Of a stretch of 10,628 bases of DNA, positions 8,319-10,628 are shown one piece after another. The notes beneath the pieces were generated by a model. The model made no database searches, was not told the DNA's origin, and saw only the letters and a program-made list of their open reading frames with translations. Source of the stretch: Chloroflexota bacterium (lineage in GTDB: Bacteria; Chloroflexota; UBA4733); the NCBI GenBank assembly GCA_025449435.1, contig JANWJO010000012.1, positions 1 through 10,628 on the forward strand, read 5' to 3'. Each line of letters opens with the position of its first letter. Position 1 is the first letter of the stretch. Both the position numbers and the translations under genes were made by a program.

Positions 8319-9248
8319 GTGCAGTATCGCGCATTCGGCAACACTGGCGTGCAAGTGTCAACCGTGTCGTTCGGCGGCAACCGGCTGGGCGACCCCGGTG
8401 AGCCTCCCGAAGTCTGGCCCCCAGTGGTCGAGCGCGCGCTGGCACTCGGCGTCACCATGTTTGACACCAGCAGTAGCTACAACCAAGGCCGGAGCGAAAG
8501 CATTCTCGGGCAGGTCACTGCGCGCTGGCCCTCCCCAACGGTCATCGCCACCAAAGGTGGTGTGCCAGTGGAAACCAACGATTTTCCCAACCGCGATTTC
8601 TCGGCGGCGACCATCCAGCGCGACGCCGCGGCCAGCTTGCAGCGCATCGGCAGGCCGGCCATCGACCTGTACATGCTGCATAGCCCCACCGTACACCAGT
8701 TGGAGACCCAGGATTGGGCCGCAGCTTATGCTCAGCTCCAGGCGGCGGGAATGGTGCGCCACACCGGCATCTCTACGAGCGATCACGCGTCGGGGGTGCG
8801 GGCACTGCGCCACGGCCTATCGTTCCTCCAGATCGACTATTCCATCCTGGAGACGGGTGCTGAAGAAGAGTTGCTCCCGCTCGCGATGGAACGCGGCGCC
8901 GGCATTATGGTGCGCATGCCGCTCGCCCGCGGCTTGCTGACCGGCAAGTTCCCGGTAGGTCAACCAATCTCAGCTGAGCAGCACTGGCGGCGGCCCAGTG
9001 GAACCCTGCTACAAACCCGCCTGCGCCAGGTGGAGGAGCTGCGTTTTCTGGAGCGGCCGGGCCAGACGCTGGCGCAGGCAGCCATTCGGGTCGTGTTGCG
9101 CCACCCGGCGGTGCACTGCGCCATCCCGGGAGCCCGCACCGTGTCGCAGCTCGAGAGCAACGTGGCGGCCGCCGATGGCGACCTGACCGATGCTGAGTAT
9201 CAGCAGATCCGCTCGCTGCAAGCCCGCTGGCAGACCGAATTGTGCTAG
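8319..9248 (+). CDS. Aldo/keto reductase
   Basis: A 309-residue NAD(P)H-dependent oxidoreductase of the aldo/keto reductase superfamily, a cytoplasmic TIM barrel that reduces carbonyls or oxidises alcohols. The catalytic tetrad is intact: Asp49 (MFDTSSSYNQG), Tyr54, Lys79 (IATKGG) and His121 (YMLHSP). The C-terminal IPGARTVSQLESN (269-281) is the usual cofactor phosphate-binding region. Length is normal. It starts with GTG at 8319, preceded by a purine-rich AGAGGA site (8307-8312) 6 nt upstream. It is divergent from the peptidase and ends 139 bp before the sigma factor. No neighbour reveals the substrate. Confidence 0.95.
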   Translation: MQYRAFGNTGVQVSTVSFGGNRLGDPGEPPEVWPPVVERALALGVTMFDTSSSYNQGRSESILGQVTARWPSPTVIATKGGVPVETNDFPNRDFSAATIQRDAAASLQRIGRPAIDLYMLHSPTVHQLETQDWAAAYAQLQAAGMVRHTGISTSDHASGVRALRHGLSFLQIDYSILETGAEEELLPLAMERGAGIMVRMPLARGLLTGKFPVGQPISAEQHWRRPSGTLLQTRLRQVEELRFLERPGQTLAQAAIRVVLRHPAVHCAIPGARTVSQLESNVAAADGDLTDAEYQQIRSLQARWQTELC

Positions 9249-9298
9249 CCTACGTTCGTTATGAATGAGGGCAGCTTCTCGCTGTACGGTACGCTAGA

Positions 9299-9319
9299 GG
9301 GTAACTTTATGCGTTACTC
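9299..9319. repeat. Inverted repeat upstream of the sigma factor gene
   Basis: GGGTAAC (9299-9305) and GTTACTC (9313-9319) form a 7-bp stem with one G-T pair and a 7-nt loop. It lies about 70 bp upstream of the sigma factor start. No T-run follows, so it is not a typical terminator. It could be an operator half-site pair or chance. Confidence 0.35.
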
Positions 9320-9387
9320 CGGCATAGATCTGTGTGAGTTGCGGTGGTGAAAGCTATGGCACTCCCCGAGCGAAGGCGAACGGCGAC

Positions 9388-9957
9388 ATGATTGAACTTG
9401 AGCTCCAGCAGGTGCTGCGGAGCGCACGCGAGGGTAATCAAGAAGCCTATGCCGAGTTGATCCGGCGCTTTGGCGACGCCATGTACCGGCTCGCGTATCG
9501 TTTGCTGCGGGATCACGGCGAGGCCGAGGATGCCTGCCAGGAGGCCTTCTTGCGCGCGTTCACCAAACTCGATACCTACGACAGCCGGTATAGCTTGTAC
9601 ACGTGGCTCAGCGCTATTCTCACCAACCTGTGTTATCGCACCTTGCAGCGGCGCGACTGGCGCAGCGTTTCAGTAGACCCATTTCTGTTGCGCGAGGCGC
9701 CGTGCTTCGCGGAGGAGAGCCCGGAGGCTGTACTGCTGGCGAGCGAGCGCGCCGAGGGCATCTGGAAAGCGCTGGACCGTCTCCCCGATGCCTACCGCCA
9801 GATGATCATCTTGCGCCACTGGCACGAACTGTCCTACCAGGAAATTGCTGAAGTGACTCGCCAGTCGCTGGCCACCGTAAAGACCCGGCTCCATCGTGGC
9901 CGGCACATGCTGGCCAGCCAGTTTGTGGATCGGCAGGTGCTCGGTGGCATTGCCTGA
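9388..9957 (+). CDS. ECF-type RNA polymerase sigma factor
   Basis: A 189-residue group 4 (extracytoplasmic function) sigma factor that directs RNA polymerase to a specific promoter set. Region 2 spans about 20-90, with AEDACQEAFLRAF for core binding and YTWLSAILTNLCYRTLQRR for -10 contact. A short linker follows, then region 4 at about 122-175, with LPDAYRQMIILRHWHELSYQ and the helix-turn-helix EIAEVTRQSLATVKTRLHRG. Length is typical. I prefer the ATG at 9388 (AAGG about 11 nt upstream, a slightly long gap) to the in-frame GTG at 9334, which has no ribosome site and adds 18 residues unlike the family. The stop overlaps the start of the next gene by 14 bp, which suggests translational coupling. 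What signal it answers to cannot be read here. Confidence 0.95.
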   Translation: MIELELQQVLRSAREGNQEAYAELIRRFGDAMYRLAYRLLRDHGEAEDACQEAFLRAFTKLDTYDSRYSLYTWLSAILTNLCYRTLQRRDWRSVSVDPFLLREAPCFAEESPEAVLLASERAEGIWKALDRLPDAYRQMIILRHWHELSYQEIAEVTRQSLATVKTRLHRGRHMLASQFVDRQVLGGIA

Positions 9958-10628
9958 CCGCACGGGTTCCAGCAACGCGCCGGGGCGGCTATCCGACGGG
10001 TTCGCTGGCCGCGTGCTGTCCGAGCTTGGCAACGCCCAGCAACAGCGCTCCCAGCGCGAGGCGCGCCGCCTGGCGATCGCGCTCATGCTCATCGGCGCCG
10101 GCGTAGGCTTGGTGCTCATCGCCGCCATGCCGTTCCGCGGACCAGGCGTCGGTACAGGCACTCTCATTTCCTGGCTGGCTCGCACGCTCGTCATCATCGA
10201 TACCCTGGCGCAACAGGAGGAAGGCTTGTTGAGCCGCCTCAACGTCGAGGAATTGCCACTGGGCGCCACCCTGCTGGTGCTCGCATGCTGTCTCGGCGCG
10301 TTGTGGCGTCTGCGGCACGTTCAGCGGACACCCTCCCACCGATTGCGTCGCCGCACCTTCCTCGGGCTGTTCGCCCTGACCCTGGTAGCACTGGCCCTGG
10401 CCTTGCTCACCCCACTGCGGGCCTGGAATAGTGGGGCATTGCATTGGGGCGCCACCAGTCTTACGGATCCAACTGCCGGAGCAACCCTCGCCTTACTCGG
10501 CCCGACCACTATCACGCAAGGCTTGCAAGGTGGCCTCACCGTGATCGGTGGTGACGCCATCGTCAACGGCGCTGTGTCTGGGGACGTGGTGGTAGTGCTG
10601 GGCAACGTTCGCCTGGAACAAGGTGCGG
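9944..10628 (+). CDS. Membrane protein with beta-helix-like repeats, candidate regulator of the sigma factor, 3' partial
   Basis: An open frame of 228 codons from a GTG at 9944 runs off the right edge without a stop. It has a charged, cytoplasm-like N-terminus (about 1-42, QQQRSQREARR), then hydrophobic segments at about 43-62, 105-122 and 139-157, then a Gly/Val-rich repeat region from about 180 (TVIGGDAIVNGAVSGDVVVV, LGNVRLEQGA) resembling bactofilin-like or other polymer-forming beta-helix repeats. Three membrane spans would put the repeats outside if the N-terminus is inside. A weak AGG site (9935-9937) precedes the start; a TTG at 9950 is an alternative. The 14-bp overlap with the sigma gene is the position of an anti-sigma factor, but no HxxxCxxC zinc motif is present. 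The anti-sigma role is inference only. Confidence 0.72.
   Translation, partial: MALPDRTGSSNAPGRLSDGFAGRVLSELGNAQQQRSQREARRLAIALMLIGAGVGLVLIAAMPFRGPGVGTGTLISWLARTLVIIDTLAQQEEGLLSRLNVEELPLGATLLVLACCLGALWRLRHVQRTPSHRLRRRTFLGLFALTLVALALALLTPLRAWNSGALHWGATSLTDPTAGATLALLGPTTITQGLQGGLTVIGGDAIVNGAVSGDVVVVLGNVRLEQGA

Noticed and set aside
8247..8354. Longer peptidase start at 8354
   Set aside because: It would overlap the divergent reductase's start, and the extra 36 residues look unlike the family, whereas the ATG at 8246 has a well-spaced GAAAGGA.
9334..9387. GTG start extending the sigma factor by 18 residues
   Set aside because: There is no ribosome site before it and the extension is not sigma-like; the ATG at 9388 begins right before region 2.

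Overview
The window is GC-rich bacterial DNA (roughly 60% or more by eye). It holds six protein-coding genes and no RNA gene, insertion sequence or CRISPR array that I can see. Gene density, Shine-Dalgarno sites, a GTG start, an ECF sigma factor and a long RCC1 plus RHS/YD-repeat protein all fit a free-living bacterium. The mix recalls Chloroflexota, but that is a low-confidence impression, not a measured assignment.

Left half (1-5097, minus strand): one very large gene runs off the left edge. Repaired for one frameshift, it reads as a secretion leader, seven RCC1 blades (a complete beta-propeller), a long RHS/YD-repeat shell, an RHS core ending in DPSG, and a C-terminal tip. The tip has a hydrophobic stretch, a Pro/Gly linker and the start of a PD-(D/E)xK nuclease-like (Tox-REase-5-like) domain cut by the window edge. 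This is the layout of a polymorphic RHS toxin. The leader and the body are in different frames, and the switch falls at a run of ten C (5018-5027). One C fewer would fuse the leader to the RCC1 repeats. Either the gene is switched by tract slippage, or it is broken, or the run length is a sequencing error. Plus-strand open frames across this half are antisense shadows of the repeats.

Middle (5312-8246, minus strand): an S9-family serine peptidase is followed after 67 bp by a TIM-barrel sugar phosphate isomerase/epimerase-like protein. Both have good ribosome sites. A candidate promoter for the toxin gene lies in the 214-bp gap between the isomerase and the toxin gene.

Right side (8319-10628, plus strand): an aldo/keto reductase with an intact catalytic tetrad is divergent from the peptidase across 72 bp. 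Next is an ECF-type RNA polymerase sigma factor, whose end overlaps the start of a membrane protein carrying a beta-helix-like repeat segment. That last gene leaves the window on the right. It sits where an anti-sigma factor would be expected but shows no zinc-binding anti-sigma motif.

The peptidase, isomerase and reductase look like ordinary metabolic genes. The toxin gene with its C tract and the sigma/membrane-protein pair are the two parts worth following up.
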